This document shows positions 8,750 to 16,610 of a stretch of DNA of 64,000 nt, piece after piece. The stretch is from Glacieibacterium sp965200405. GTDB lineage: Bacteria; Pseudomonadota; Alphaproteobacteria; Sphingomonadales; Sphingomonadaceae. Both the position numbers and the translations under genes were made by a program. The notes beneath the pieces are model-generated. The model worked only from the letters and a program-made list of their open reading frames with translations. It searched no databases and had not been told where the DNA came from. The DNA lies in NCBI RefSeq assembly GCF_965200405.1, contig NZ_OZ241356.1:1550001-1614000 (forward strand). Reading direction: 5' to 3'. Position 1 is the stretch's first letter. Every line of letters begins with the position of its first letter.

Positions 8750-10561
8750 ATGGCGGAGACGATAGCGGCCCGGATCGACCGGTGGCCCAGCCTGACACGG
8801 ATGTTCTTCGAGCAAGCTCAACAGCTTGGCGAGCGCCCGATGCTGTGGCGCAAGGTCGGCGGCGCCTGGGCCTCGACCAGCTGGGCCGAGGCGGCGCGCA
8901 CCGTCGCCAGCCTGTCCGCCGCGCTCACCGACCTCGGCATAAAGCCCGGCGACCGCGTGATGCTGGTCAGCGAGAACCGCCCGGAATTCTGCCTCGCCGA
9001 CCTGGCGATCATGGCCGCCGGAGCGGTCACCGTCCCGACCTATGTCACCAATACCGAGGCCGACCACCTCCATGTCCTCGAAAACTCCGGTGCCCGGGCG
9101 GTCATCGTCTCGACGCCCAAGCTCGCCGCCAACCTCATGCCCGCGGTCTATGCCGCCGAGTGCTGCCGCGACGTCATCGGCATCGAGCCGCTGCGCATCG
9201 GCCAGGACAGCGACGTTCACGTCCACCATTGGGCAAAGCTGGTCGCCGACCACCCCGCCGACGTCGCCGCTACCGCCGCCCGCCAGACCGCCCAGCGCGG
9301 CGACCTGGCCTGCCTGATCTACACCAGCGGCACCGGCGGCGCCCCGCGCGGCGTTCGTCAGCACCACGGCGCCATCCTGCGCAACGTCGCCGGCGCGGTC
9401 GGCGTGGTCGAGGAGGACTTCCCGCCCGAGCCCGACGGCGAGACCTTCCTGTCCTTCCTGCCGCTCAGCCACGCCTATGAGCACACCGCCGGCCAGTACA
9501 TGCCGATCGCCATGGGCGGGCAGATCTATTACGCCGAAAGCCTCGACAAGCTGGCGGCCAACATCGAGGAGACGCGCCCGACCATCATGGTCGTCGTGCC
9601 GCGCCTGTTCGAAGTGCTGCGCACCCGCATCGCCAAGGCCATCGAGAAACAGGGCGGCGTCGCCGTCGTCCTGCTCAACCAGGCGCTGAAGCTGGGCCGC
9701 AAGCGCTATGAGGGCAGGCTGAAGCTGTGGGAGCGCCCGGTCGACGCCGCCCTCGACCGTACCATCCGCCGCAAGGTCCAGGCGCGCTTCGGTGGTCGCC
9801 TGAAGGCGATGGTGGCGGGCGGCGCGCCGCTCAACCCGGAGGTCGGCATCTTCTTCGAGGCGCTCGGCATGACCCTGCTCCAGGGCTACGGCCAGACCGA
9901 GGCCGGGCCGATCATCAGCTGCAACCGCCCGTCACGCCGCAACAAGATGCACACCGTCGGCCCGCCGCTGAAAGGCGTCGAGGTCCGCATCGCCGGCGAC
10001 GGCGAGATCCTGGTGCGCGGCGAGCTGGTCATGCACGGCTATTGGCGCAACGACGACGAGACGGCGCGCGTGCTGCAGGGCGGCTGGCTCCACACCGGCG
10101 ACATCGGCCATATCGACGAGGACGGCCATATCGTCATCACCGACCGCAAGAAGGACATCATCATCCTCGACAAGGGGGACAACGTCGCCCCCCAGCGCGT
10201 CGAGGGCATGCTCACCCTGCAGCCCGAGATCGTCCAGGCGATGGTTCACGGCGACCGCCGCCCCTACCTCGTCGGGCTGATCGTCCCCGACCCCGAATGG
10301 TCGATGTGCTGGGCCCGCGACAAGGGCATGAAGCCCGACCTCCGCACCCTGTCCCAGGAACCCGAATTCCACCGCGCCATCATGGCCGCCGTCGACCGCG
10401 TCAACGCCCGGCTGTCGGTCACCGAGAAGGTCCGCCGCGTCGTCATCGCCGACGGCGCCTTCACCGTCGAGAACGAGCAGATGACTCCCTCGCTCAAGAT
10501 CCGCCGGCATGTTCTGAAGGGGGTGTACGGGGAGCGGCTGGATCGGTTGTATGGGAGTTAA
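8750..10561 (+). CDS. Long-chain acyl-CoA synthetase (AMP-forming)
   Basis: A 603-residue ANL-superfamily ligase of the FadD15/long-chain type. The P-loop reads YTSGTGGAPRGV (consensus TSGTTGxPKG with two substitutions). Then come the LPLSHAYEHT motif, GYGQTEAGP, GWLHTGDIGHIDEDG and the hinge ITDRKKDIIILDKGDN; the C-terminal lysine region is MTPSLKIRRHVL. It activates fatty acids to acyl-CoA for beta-oxidation or lipid synthesis. GGGGAGCGAG directly upstream of the ATG supports the start. It is the last core gene before the low-GC island. Confidence 0.93.
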   Translation: MAETIAARIDRWPSLTRMFFEQAQQLGERPMLWRKVGGAWASTSWAEAARTVASLSAALTDLGIKPGDRVMLVSENRPEFCLADLAIMAAGAVTVPTYVTNTEADHLHVLENSGARAVIVSTPKLAANLMPAVYAAECCRDVIGIEPLRIGQDSDVHVHHWAKLVADHPADVAATAARQTAQRGDLACLIYTSGTGGAPRGVRQHHGAILRNVAGAVGVVEEDFPPEPDGETFLSFLPLSHAYEHTAGQYMPIAMGGQIYYAESLDKLAANIEETRPTIMVVVPRLFEVLRTRIAKAIEKQGGVAVVLLNQALKLGRKRYEGRLKLWERPVDAALDRTIRRKVQARFGGRLKAMVAGGAPLNPEVGIFFEALGMTLLQGYGQTEAGPIISCNRPSRRNKMHTVGPPLKGVEVRIAGDGEILVRGELVMHGYWRNDDETARVLQGGWLHTGDIGHIDEDGHIVITDRKKDIIILDKGDNVAPQRVEGMLTLQPEIVQAMVHGDRRPYLVGLIVPDPEWSMCWARDKGMKPDLRTLSQEPEFHRAIMAAVDRVNARLSVTEKVRRVVIADGAFTVENEQMTPSLKIRRHVLKGVYGERLDRLYGS

Positions 10562-10585
10562 CTACAATGACGCCGACCGTGAAAT

Positions 10586-10618
10586 GGATGCTTGCTAAGC
10601 TAGTTGGTACAAGCATCC
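10586..10618. promoter_or_regulatory. 9-bp perfect dyad upstream of the RT island
   Basis: GGATGCTTG (10586-10594) and CAAGCATCC (10610-10618) are perfect reverse complements around a 15-base spacer. The right arm begins one base after the -35-like hexamer of the promoter described next, so it could be an operator. As RNA it would be a hairpin without a U-tract, so it is not a clear terminator for the ligase gene. Confidence 0.5.
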
Positions 10619-10632
10619 GGTAATGCTAAAAT
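10604..10632 (+). promoter_or_regulatory. Probable sigma-70 promoter of the RT island
   Basis: TTGGTA (10604-10609), 17-base spacer, TAAAAT (10627-10632) preceded by TG-N (extended -10). Expected transcription start is near 10639, about 77 bases before the first gene of the island. A small second hairpin TAAAAT-ATTG-ATTTTA overlaps the -10. The call rests on sequence match only. Confidence 0.5.
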
Positions 10633-10715
10633 ATTGATTTTACGGGACGGGGGTTCCAATTTCAGCACAATCAGTACTACCGGGCACTCTATGGGACCCG
10701 GCTAAGAAAGCGCTC

Positions 10716-11594
10716 TTGATTCCAGCGGTCCTTGCCGTTGCGTACGAGTCATCGCTGAAGTTTCATGGGCTTGAGAGCCTAGCTAATCAACCGCGCCCGA
10801 AAAGGGGTGTTGTAGGGGGAGAGACAAAGGCGGATGCCGATCTGCATTTCGCACAGGCCTTCAGCGGCTCTGTTGCGAGAGCCCAGTTGGCACTACTCGA
10901 CCCACATGGCCAAGTTTTCATGACGTCAACAACGCTTAGAAAATTTCTAAGTGGCGGCGAACTGTGTCTGGTCGACATACCGTGCGGGTCGGGAGCGTCA
11001 TCAGTCGCCTTCTTGACAACTATCGTAGAGCTTCGCCGAGCAGGCGTGCTGCCCCGAACCCCTCTAAGGGTGAAGGTCATCGGAGGCGAAATATCAGAGA
11101 CTGCGCGAAGCTACGCCGAGAGCGTGTTCACATATATAATCGGTGATTTTGCCGACCAGGCAGTGTTCGTCGAATTTAGACCGACTTCATGGGATGTGTT
11201 GTGTAAAATCAGCAATAGTGCACTGGTAGAGCTGATTGTGCAGGAGAAGCTGAAATCGCAGGTTTTAATAGCGATTACTAACTTTAGCAGCTTTCTAAAC
11301 ATACCTGGAAAAAAGGCCGAAGCTTTACCTCAAATTGAGGAGATATACCGATATAGCTCAGGCCTAACCAACGCAGCTATCTGGATAGAGCCGCAAACAA
11401 ACATCACGATTAAAAACATATTCCCATGGATCGCTGCAAAGGCTTTGACATGGCTAGGTTACGCGCAAAAAACAGGCTCCGAGGTTATGGATAAAACGGA
11501 AGCATACTTCTTTCCTCCATTAACCCCTGCAGTACTATCAAGCGTGAGGCTAAGTGTCATGTCGTTCGATCTAGTGAGAAGAGCGTTGAAGTAG
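10716..11594 (+). CDS. Methyltransferase-like (Rossmann-fold) protein of RT island
   Basis: A 292-residue protein I cannot assign to a named family. Its centre carries VDIPCGSGASS (residues 86-96, D87, G91, G93), a good match to motif I of class I SAM-dependent methyltransferases. Some 30 residues later VKVIGGEIS places an acidic residue (E125) where motif II would bind the ribose. The rest (KFLSGG before, YAESVF and IVQEKLK after) is compatible with that fold, but no catalytic motif for a specific substrate is visible. The TTG start at 10716 has AAGAAAG just upstream; the frame is open back to 10638, so a longer protein from a non-standard start is possible. Base composition is far lower in GC than the flanking genes. 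One base separates its stop from the reverse transcriptase start, so the two are surely cotranslated. Confidence 0.75.
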   Translation: MIPAVLAVAYESSLKFHGLESLANQPRPKRGVVGGETKADADLHFAQAFSGSVARAQLALLDPHGQVFMTSTTLRKFLSGGELCLVDIPCGSGASSVAFLTTIVELRRAGVLPRTPLRVKVIGGEISETARSYAESVFTYIIGDFADQAVFVEFRPTSWDVLCKISNSALVELIVQEKLKSQVLIAITNFSSFLNIPGKKAEALPQIEEIYRYSSGLTNAAIWIEPQTNITIKNIFPWIAAKALTWLGYAQKTGSEVMDKTEAYFFPPLTPAVLSSVRLSVMSFDLVRRALK

Positions 11595-11595
11595 C

Positions 11596-13311
11596 ATGCC
11601 GAAGCGCGCGGAAGACTACGCCTCAAAGGCGGTTAACCAGTATCGATCGAGAGACATATTGTCTTATCTATCGATCCGGTATTACTGCGCGGCCGACGCC
11701 GCACGCACCGACAGTTGGGCAAGAGAAAACGCTACGCAAGTCGTTCTTGGGACTCACCGTGGGAAATATCTGAAATCCCTACACTTCAAGTGCTTAGACT
11801 CGAAGGGCATCCCCCAATACAGAGACATACATGTCCCTAGTCCCAGTGAAGCGCTCGTTGAGGCCTTTTTGATTGAGCATTGCGGCACTGCATTTGAAAA
11901 GGAAAGCTCGGATCGACTGTATAGCTATAAAATAAGCTCCAAGAGTGAACGCTCAGGTTACTTTGTTGGATACATGGACGGCATAAAGAGGCGTGAGGCT
12001 GCGATACGAAGTGTAACTAAGTCGTTACCCGGAGGACAAGTCACGTACGTTGATATAAAGAAGTTTTATGACTCCATCAGCCCTGAGGTGGCTACACAGT
12101 CGTGGCAAAGATTTTGTGACCGAAACATCATTGCCACGCCTGTACCAGAACTCGGACTGAAGATAATTCAAAATCATGCTCAGGAAACGGCAGGAAAGTC
12201 GATTCTGACTGGACCTATGTTCAGCCATTTTGTAGCTAATCTAGTGCTCCACGACATTGACAAGATTGCAGAAGACCTCCCTTCGTACTACGTTAGATAT
12301 GTTGATGATATCACTCTGATTGGGAGCGAGGAGAGCAACGATGCGTCTTTGACAGCTATTCGAAGCCTTCTCGGAAAGATAGATCTCGCACTCCACGATG
12401 ATAAGGAAAAAACGTTTAGCCTGAACTGTGCAGAATGGGAATCTGCAGCGTCACACATAGTCGCAAATAAACACGAAGGAAGTTGGAAGAAGCTGGTCGG
12501 GAATATCAAGAAATGCATGATATTCTTTCCAGATCAGGTGGAAGCGCTCACCCATAAGCTTTCTGAAGCAGGCTACAGACTACCACTTTCAGATTACTCG
12601 TTGGCTGTGACCGAGACAAACAGCTTTCAAAAAATAAGAAGTATCGGTTTGTGGCAATGGCTGTTATTTCGTACCGAGTCAAACGTAGTCCAGCTAATTC
12701 TCGATAGCGCGTCGGTGCTGGCGGACGACTATGAGACCGACGTTTTTGAGATACTTGCAGAGATCAATCAAGCGAGTACCTTTCTAAGAAAAAGGCTGGT
12801 CTCACAAATTCGTTACCGACTAGGGAGACTAATGTACCTGAGTTCCCTAAGTGTACTAGAGCGTCTTCGGGTCGCGAGCATTGGTGTGCCGGAGCTGATG
12901 TTTCACACTTCAATCATTGAGGCATTAGTAACTCGCGATTGCTCTAAGGTCGTATCTCTTGGCGTGAAGGTTGCGCAAGCAACTGCTCAACTATTTCGTG
13001 CTGCCGGTATGCTGGCAGAATTCTCCGAACCTGTGTCAACCGAAGCGCAAATACAGGGTCTTGCCACATTTATTGCGAACGGCGTTCAGATAGGTGAAGC
13101 TATATTCGACGCCCAACACCCTATACTCAAAATCGCTATAGACGGCGTAGATAAAGACATGTTGTCCCGCGAAGACAGCTTCATTCATGAACTAGCATGT
13201 CTCCACGGGATTGGGGCACCTCGCCATGCTGCGACCTTAAACTCCGCCTTTGATCTCGCCGATAAAATTTCCCTAGACGCGTTAGACTTTGACGACGGAT
13301 ATTACCTGTAG
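11596..13311 (+). CDS. Reverse transcriptase with long helical C-terminal domain (UG/Abi-like)
   Basis: A 571-residue protein with recognisable RT core motifs: YVDIKKFYDSI (catalytic D153), TGPMFSHFVANLVLHDID (the template/primer-grip region used by Abi and unknown-group RTs) and YVRYVDDITLIG (Y235-VDD with D237 and D238). The region after about residue 320 is all-helical by eye with no maturase, endonuclease or integrase motif, which resembles the alpha-helical repeat domain of AbiA/AbiK/DRT-type defence RTs. No group II intron maturase X/DIVa signature and no obvious retron VTG motif were found. It is coupled to the methyltransferase-like gene by a 1-base gap. Low GC indicates horizontal transfer. 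A phage-defence role is inference from family and context. Confidence 0.88.
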   Translation: MPKRAEDYASKAVNQYRSRDILSYLSIRYYCAADAARTDSWARENATQVVLGTHRGKYLKSLHFKCLDSKGIPQYRDIHVPSPSEALVEAFLIEHCGTAFEKESSDRLYSYKISSKSERSGYFVGYMDGIKRREAAIRSVTKSLPGGQVTYVDIKKFYDSISPEVATQSWQRFCDRNIIATPVPELGLKIIQNHAQETAGKSILTGPMFSHFVANLVLHDIDKIAEDLPSYYVRYVDDITLIGSEESNDASLTAIRSLLGKIDLALHDDKEKTFSLNCAEWESAASHIVANKHEGSWKKLVGNIKKCMIFFPDQVEALTHKLSEAGYRLPLSDYSLAVTETNSFQKIRSIGLWQWLLFRTESNVVQLILDSASVLADDYETDVFEILAEINQASTFLRKRLVSQIRYRLGRLMYLSSLSVLERLRVASIGVPELMFHTSIIEALVTRDCSKVVSLGVKVAQATAQLFRAAGMLAEFSEPVSTEAQIQGLATFIANGVQIGEAIFDAQHPILKIAIDGVDKDMLSREDSFIHELACLHGIGAPRHAATLNSAFDLADKISLDALDFDDGYYL

Positions 13312-13338
13312 TTGTAAGATGCGACGCAGCGTTACCAC

Positions 13339-13869
13339 CTAACCCTTCTCCCCTCGCTTGATCGCCTCCCGGATCATCCCAGCCGCGCCCTCGGCGTCGA
13401 GCCAGCCGCCGACGCGGACCCACTTGCCGTCTTCCAGGTCTTTGTAATGCTCGAAGAAGTGGGCGATCTGGCGGGTGATGAGGGGGGGCAGGTCGGTGTG
13501 GTCGCGGACGTGCTGGTAGATCGGGTGGAGGGCGTCGACGGGGACGGCGAGGATCTTCTCGTCGCCGCCGCCCTCGTCCTCCATGATCAGCGCGCCGATC
13601 GGGCGGACGCGGACGACGGTGCCGGGGTATAGCGGGGTCTCGCCGACGATCAGCACGTCGATCGGGTCGCCGTCCATCGACATCGTGTGCGGGATGAAGC
13701 CGTAATTGCCTGGGTAGGACATGGCAGTGTGCAGGAAGCGGTCGACGAACAGCGCGCCGCTGGCCTTGTCCATCTCGTACTTGACGGGCTCGCCGCCGGC
13801 CGGGACTTCGACGATGACATTGACGTCCCAGGGAGCGTCGGTGCCGATTGCGATCTTGCTGATATCCAT
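13339..13869 (-). CDS. ppa: Inorganic pyrophosphatase, family I
   Basis: A 176-residue soluble Mg-dependent enzyme hydrolysing PPi to drive biosynthesis. Visible motifs: the NVIVEVPAGGEPVKYE opening, YPGNYGFIPHT, the signature DGDPIDVLIV with the metal-binding aspartates, and DEKILAVP. Length is typical of bacterial hexameric PPases. It is convergent with the RT gene across 27 bases, which marks the right edge of the island as a core gene terminus. Confidence 0.96.
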   Translation of the reverse strand: MDISKIAIGTDAPWDVNVIVEVPAGGEPVKYEMDKASGALFVDRFLHTAMSYPGNYGFIPHTMSMDGDPIDVLIVGETPLYPGTVVRVRPIGALIMEDEGGGDEKILAVPVDALHPIYQHVRDHTDLPPLITRQIAHFFEHYKDLEDGKWVRVGGWLDAEGAAGMIREAIKRGEKG

Positions 13870-13955
13870 GCGCGGGGGTTTAGCGGCGAGGCCGGGGGAT
13901 GGCCAGATGTCGCGCGGGGCGAAGTGTCGCGGGAGCGCTGATTTTGCTCGACTGT

Positions 13956-14066
13956 GTCATCCCGGCAAAGGCCGGGACCTATTCGCTCGGGTGTCGGCTT
14001 GGGGCTCGGTCGGTGCCGAGGTTGCCGGGTGCTGGTTGAATGGGTCCCGGCCTTCGCCGGGATGAC
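13956..14066. repeat. Palindromic intergenic repeat, copy A
   Basis: Two arms of about 28 bases starting GTCATCCCGGCAAAGGCCGG and ending as its approximate reverse complement (CCGGCCTTCGCCGGGATGAC), separated by about 55 bases. Each arm is itself a short palindrome (CCCGGC...GCCGGG). The same element recurs at 20689-20789 and 50491-50605. It lies between ppa and the DUF2218 gene, both on the minus strand. Confidence 0.85.
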
Positions 14067-14104
14067 GGTGTTGGTCGGCGCGGCGCTCTTCGTCCGCGCC
14101 CGTG

Positions 14105-14410
14105 TCAGGCGCGGGACCAGTCGATGACCAGTTCCTCGCGGAAGGCGAAGCGGCGGATGTGATCGGCGACGACGGTTTCCATGCGGTCGAGGCCGGCGGT
14201 GTCGTAGGCGGTGAGGGTCAGGGTCAGCGCGTCGGGCGCGGCGGCGAGGTCGAGGACGGCGCCGGTCGGGAACGGGATGTGCCCGGCCAGCGGATCGAAC
14301 TCGACAGCGAACTTGTGGCTCCAGTGCTTGCACAGCTGCTGGAGGTAGCGCGAGGCGCTGGCCGTGGGGACCTGCGCGACGCTGGAAACACGTGTGATGG
14401 TGTCGGGCAT
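14105..14410 (-). CDS. DUF2218 domain protein
   Basis: A 101-residue protein matching DUF2218 by its order of features: an opening with VPTASASRYLQQLCKHWSHK, then EFDPLAGHIPFPTG, then a hydrophobic strand series and the closing HIRRFAFREELVIDW. The function of the family is unknown; several members sit with siderophore or haem genes. Here the start lies 2 bases after the stop of the PadR gene, so it is probably cotranscribed with and controlled by that regulator. Confidence 0.85.
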   Translation of the reverse strand: MPDTITRVSSVAQVPTASASRYLQQLCKHWSHKFAVEFDPLAGHIPFPTGAVLDLAAAPDALTLTLTAYDTAGLDRMETVVADHIRRFAFREELVIDWSRA

Positions 14411-14412
14411 AA

Positions 14413-14970
14413 CTAGCTCCTTTCGATTTCGAGGGCGGCGGCGTCGAGGGCGGCGGCGATGCGGGTCGCCTGGTCCTCCTCCAGCCCGCCGCGGCCGACG
14501 CGCAGCTTGAGGGCGAAGCGGAGGTTGGCCATGGCGCGCATGATCCGCGCCGAATAGTCGCCGCTGCCGCCCGCGTCGGCGATGCGCGCCATGATCGCGT
14601 CGACGGTGGCGGCGTTCTCGGCGAGGTGCGCGCTGCCTTCCGGGGTGATGGTGTACTGGCGCTTGTTGCCCTCGGTGGCCTGGGCGGTGACGTGGCCGAG
14701 CTCCTCCAGCATGGTGAGGGTCGGGTAGACGACGCCGGGGCTGGGGGCATAGGCGCCGCCGAGGCGGGACTCGATCTCGCGGATGATCTCGTAACCGTGA
14801 CGCGGGGCCTCGGCGATCATCGCGAGGATGAGCAGGCGGAGGTCGCCGTGCTGGAACATCCGCCCGCGACGGCCGTGGCGGTCGCCGCCGCCGCCGCCGA
14901 AGCCGCCGCCATGGCCCGGGCCGTGGCCGTGATGGCCAAAGCGACCGCGGTGATGATTGTGCATGAACAT
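14413..14970 (-). CDS. PadR-family transcriptional regulator
   Basis: A 185-residue repressor-type protein. A His/Gly-rich N-terminal leader (about residues 4-36, HHRGRFGHHGHG and similar) could bind metal. It is followed by the PadR winged helix: LRLLILAMIAEAPRHGYEI, then SPGVVYPTLTMLEELGHV as recognition helix, then the wing KRQYTITPEG. A C-terminal helical dimerisation region follows. It is the first gene of a two-gene unit with DUF2218. AT-rich dyads lie just upstream of the start. The His-rich leader makes a metal signal plausible but unproven. Confidence 0.9.
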   Translation of the reverse strand: MFMHNHHRGRFGHHGHGPGHGGGFGGGGGDRHGRRGRMFQHGDLRLLILAMIAEAPRHGYEIIREIESRLGGAYAPSPGVVYPTLTMLEELGHVTAQATEGNKRQYTITPEGSAHLAENAATVDAIMARIADAGGSGDYSARIMRAMANLRFALKLRVGRGGLEEDQATRIAAALDAAALEIERS

Positions 14971-14986
14971 GTATCTTGGTCCTGTT

Positions 14987-15014
14987 TCGATATGTCGATT
15001 TACGAGATATATCT
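14987..15014. promoter_or_regulatory. Candidate PadR operator / promoter
   Basis: Immediately upstream of the PadR start lie TCGATATGTCGA (14987-14998, near-palindromic) and AGATATATCT (15005-15014, perfect 10-bp palindrome) in an AT-rich patch unlike the surrounding sequence. PadR proteins commonly repress their own gene through ATAT-type dyads. The assignment is inferred. Confidence 0.35.
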
Positions 15015-15055
15015 AAATGCGGACGAGATACAAGAGGCCGGTCGCAAATTTGCGT

Positions 15056-15418
15056 TTAGCGGCGTTGGCGGACGGGCTTGGCGACCTCGGTGAAATCGTC
15101 GAGGCCGCAGCTGCCGTAGGGGATCGGCGTGCCGGGCTCGAACACCGTGATGATGTCGCCGCGGCATAGCTGGTTGCTCGGGGTGCGCGAGGCGAAGCCG
15201 CGGCCGGGGCGCAGCGGGCAGTTGCCGCCGGCGTTGTTGTGATACCAGCGGTCGCCCTCGCGGAAGGTGATGCCGGTCTTGTCGACGATCTGGTCGCGGA
15301 CGCGGTTGAGGGTGACGCAGCTCTTGCTGGTGCCGATGGTCGGCGACGGGGTGGTCTCCCTGGCGGTCGCGGGCGCGGCGGCGAGGATCAGGAGCGCGAG
15401 GGGCAGCGAGCGGATCAT
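15056..15418 (-). CDS. DUF6491-like secreted protein
   Basis: A 120-residue protein with a signal peptide (MIRSLPLALLILAAAPATA). The mature part has conserved Cys residues in SCVTLNRV, NCPLRPG, QLCRGD and GSCGLDD, and an RWYHNNAGGNC segment, which fits the DUF6491 pattern of small exported proteins in this order. Function is unknown. The start at 15418 is chosen for the signal peptide; the frame is open upstream only through low-complexity Pro/Ala sequence. Confidence 0.7.
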   Translation of the reverse strand: MIRSLPLALLILAAAPATARETTPSPTIGTSKSCVTLNRVRDQIVDKTGITFREGDRWYHNNAGGNCPLRPGRGFASRTPSNQLCRGDIITVFEPGTPIPYGSCGLDDFTEVAKPVRQRR

Positions 15419-15452
15419 GGCGGGCTCCGGTTGGGGACCTGGGGATAACGTC

Positions 15453-16181
15453 TCAGCCGCGAAAACTGTCCTTGGCGGCGCGGCGGGCGGTGAACTCGGC
15501 AAGGCTGGCGGCGCGGGTGAACGGGTTGGTGGCGCGCTCCAGCCCAATGGTCGAGGGGACGGTCGGCAGGCCCCTGGCGCGGGTCGCGGTGATGTCGGCG
15601 ATGCGGGCGGCAAGGGCGGTATTGCCGGGCTCGCCGGTGGCGGCGAAGCGGGCGTTCGCCTCGGTGTATTCATGGGCGCAATAGACCTGGGCGGTGTCGG
15701 GCAGCGCCATCAGCTTGCCGAGCGAGGCGTGCATCTGCGCCGGGGTGCCCTCGAACAGGCGGCCGCAGCCGAGCGCGAACAGCGTGTCGCCGGGGAACAG
15801 CAGGTCGTCCGCCGCCAGCCAATAGGCGTTGTGGCCCAGCGTGTGCCCGGGGACGTCGATGACCTGCGCGATGTGGTCGCCCAGCTGCACGGTGTCGCCG
15901 TCGCCGACCGCGCGGTCGATGCCGGGGATCCTGGCCGCCTCGCCTGCCGGGCCGGTGATCGTGCAGCCGGTCACCGCCTTGATCGCCAGGTTCCCGCCGG
16001 TGTGGTCGGGGTGCCAGTGGGTGTTCCAGATCTGCCCGATCGTCCAGCCGCGCGCCGCCGCCTGGGCCAGTACCGGCTCGGGGGTCGAGGGGTCGATGAC
16101 CACTGTCTCGCCGCTCGCCGCGTCATGGACGAGGTAGACGTAATTGTCGGTCAGCACCGCGATCTGGACGACCTCGAGCAT
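15453..16181 (-). CDS. gloB: Hydroxyacylglutathione hydrolase (glyoxalase II)
   Basis: A 242-residue metallo-beta-lactamase-fold thioesterase that hydrolyses S-D-lactoylglutathione to lactate and glutathione in methylglyoxal detoxification. The metal site NTHWHPDHTGG and downstream DVPGHTLGH, LFPGDTLFALGCGRLFEGT and CAHEYTEAN are all visible, as is the C-terminal NPFTR glutathione-binding stretch. The start at 16181 overlaps the stop of the VOC-family gene by one base (TAATG), which places both glyoxalase steps in one operon. Confidence 0.95.
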   Translation of the reverse strand: MLEVVQIAVLTDNYVYLVHDAASGETVVIDPSTPEPVLAQAAARGWTIGQIWNTHWHPDHTGGNLAIKAVTGCTITGPAGEAARIPGIDRAVGDGDTVQLGDHIAQVIDVPGHTLGHNAYWLAADDLLFPGDTLFALGCGRLFEGTPAQMHASLGKLMALPDTAQVYCAHEYTEANARFAATGEPGNTALAARIADITATRARGLPTVPSTIGLERATNPFTRAASLAEFTARRAAKDSFRG

Positions 16182-16597
16182 TACCAGACGCCGGTGTTGG
16201 GCATCGACTGCCACGGCTCGGCAGGGGCGAGGCGGGCGCCGGACTGGAGCAGCTCGACCGAGATGCCGTCGGGCGAGCGGATGAACGCCATGTGCCCGTC
16301 GCGCGGCGGCCGGCTGATGACGACGCCGCCATCCTGCAGGCGCTGACAGGCGGCATAGATGTCGTCCACCGCATAGGCGAGGTGCCCGAAATTGCGGCCG
16401 CCGGTGTAGACCTCGGGGTCCCAATTGTGGGTCAGCTCGACCTGCGCATCGTCGTCGCCGGGGGCCGCGAGGTAGATCAGGGTGAAGCGTCCGGCGTCGC
16501 TGACGATGCGGTTGACCTCGCGCAGGCCGAGCAGCTCGTAAAAGCGCATCGACGCGTCGACATCGGTAACGCGGACCATGGTGTGCAGGTATTTCAC
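16181..16597 (-). CDS. VOC-family protein, lactoylglutathione lyase-like (glyoxalase I)
   Basis: A 138-residue vicinal-oxygen-chelate protein opening KYLHTMVRVTDVDASMRFYELLGL, with EVNRI, IYLAAPGDDDAQVELTHNW and AYAVDDIY typical of glyoxalase I. It condenses methylglyoxal with glutathione upstream of GloB, its immediate partner. The GTG at 16595-16597 is chosen because GGAG lies about 10 bases upstream, overlapping the end of the TPR gene. An earlier in-frame ATG at 16630 would add 11 non-conserved residues. GloA itself is likely but other VOC enzymes look similar. Confidence 0.88.
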   Translation of the reverse strand: MKYLHTMVRVTDVDASMRFYELLGLREVNRIVSDAGRFTLIYLAAPGDDDAQVELTHNWDPEVYTGGRNFGHLAYAVDDIYAACQRLQDGGVVISRPPRDGHMAFIRSPDGISVELLQSGARLAPAEPWQSMPNTGVW

Positions 16598-16610
16598 GGG
16601 CGTCGAGCTC

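Noticed and set aside
7331..9484. 717-codon minus-strand frame across ggt and the acyl-CoA ligase
   Set aside because: It spans two real genes and their gap, with low-complexity composition and no start signal.
10586..10618. Dyad as intrinsic terminator of the acyl-CoA ligase gene
   Set aside because: Nine-bp stem but 15-base loop and no U-tract afterwards; operator or RNA structure is more likely.
11596..13311. RT as part of a group II intron or a diversity-generating retroelement
   Set aside because: No maturase or HNH domain, no intron domain V-like hairpin after the gene, and no template/variable repeat pair found in the flanks by eye.
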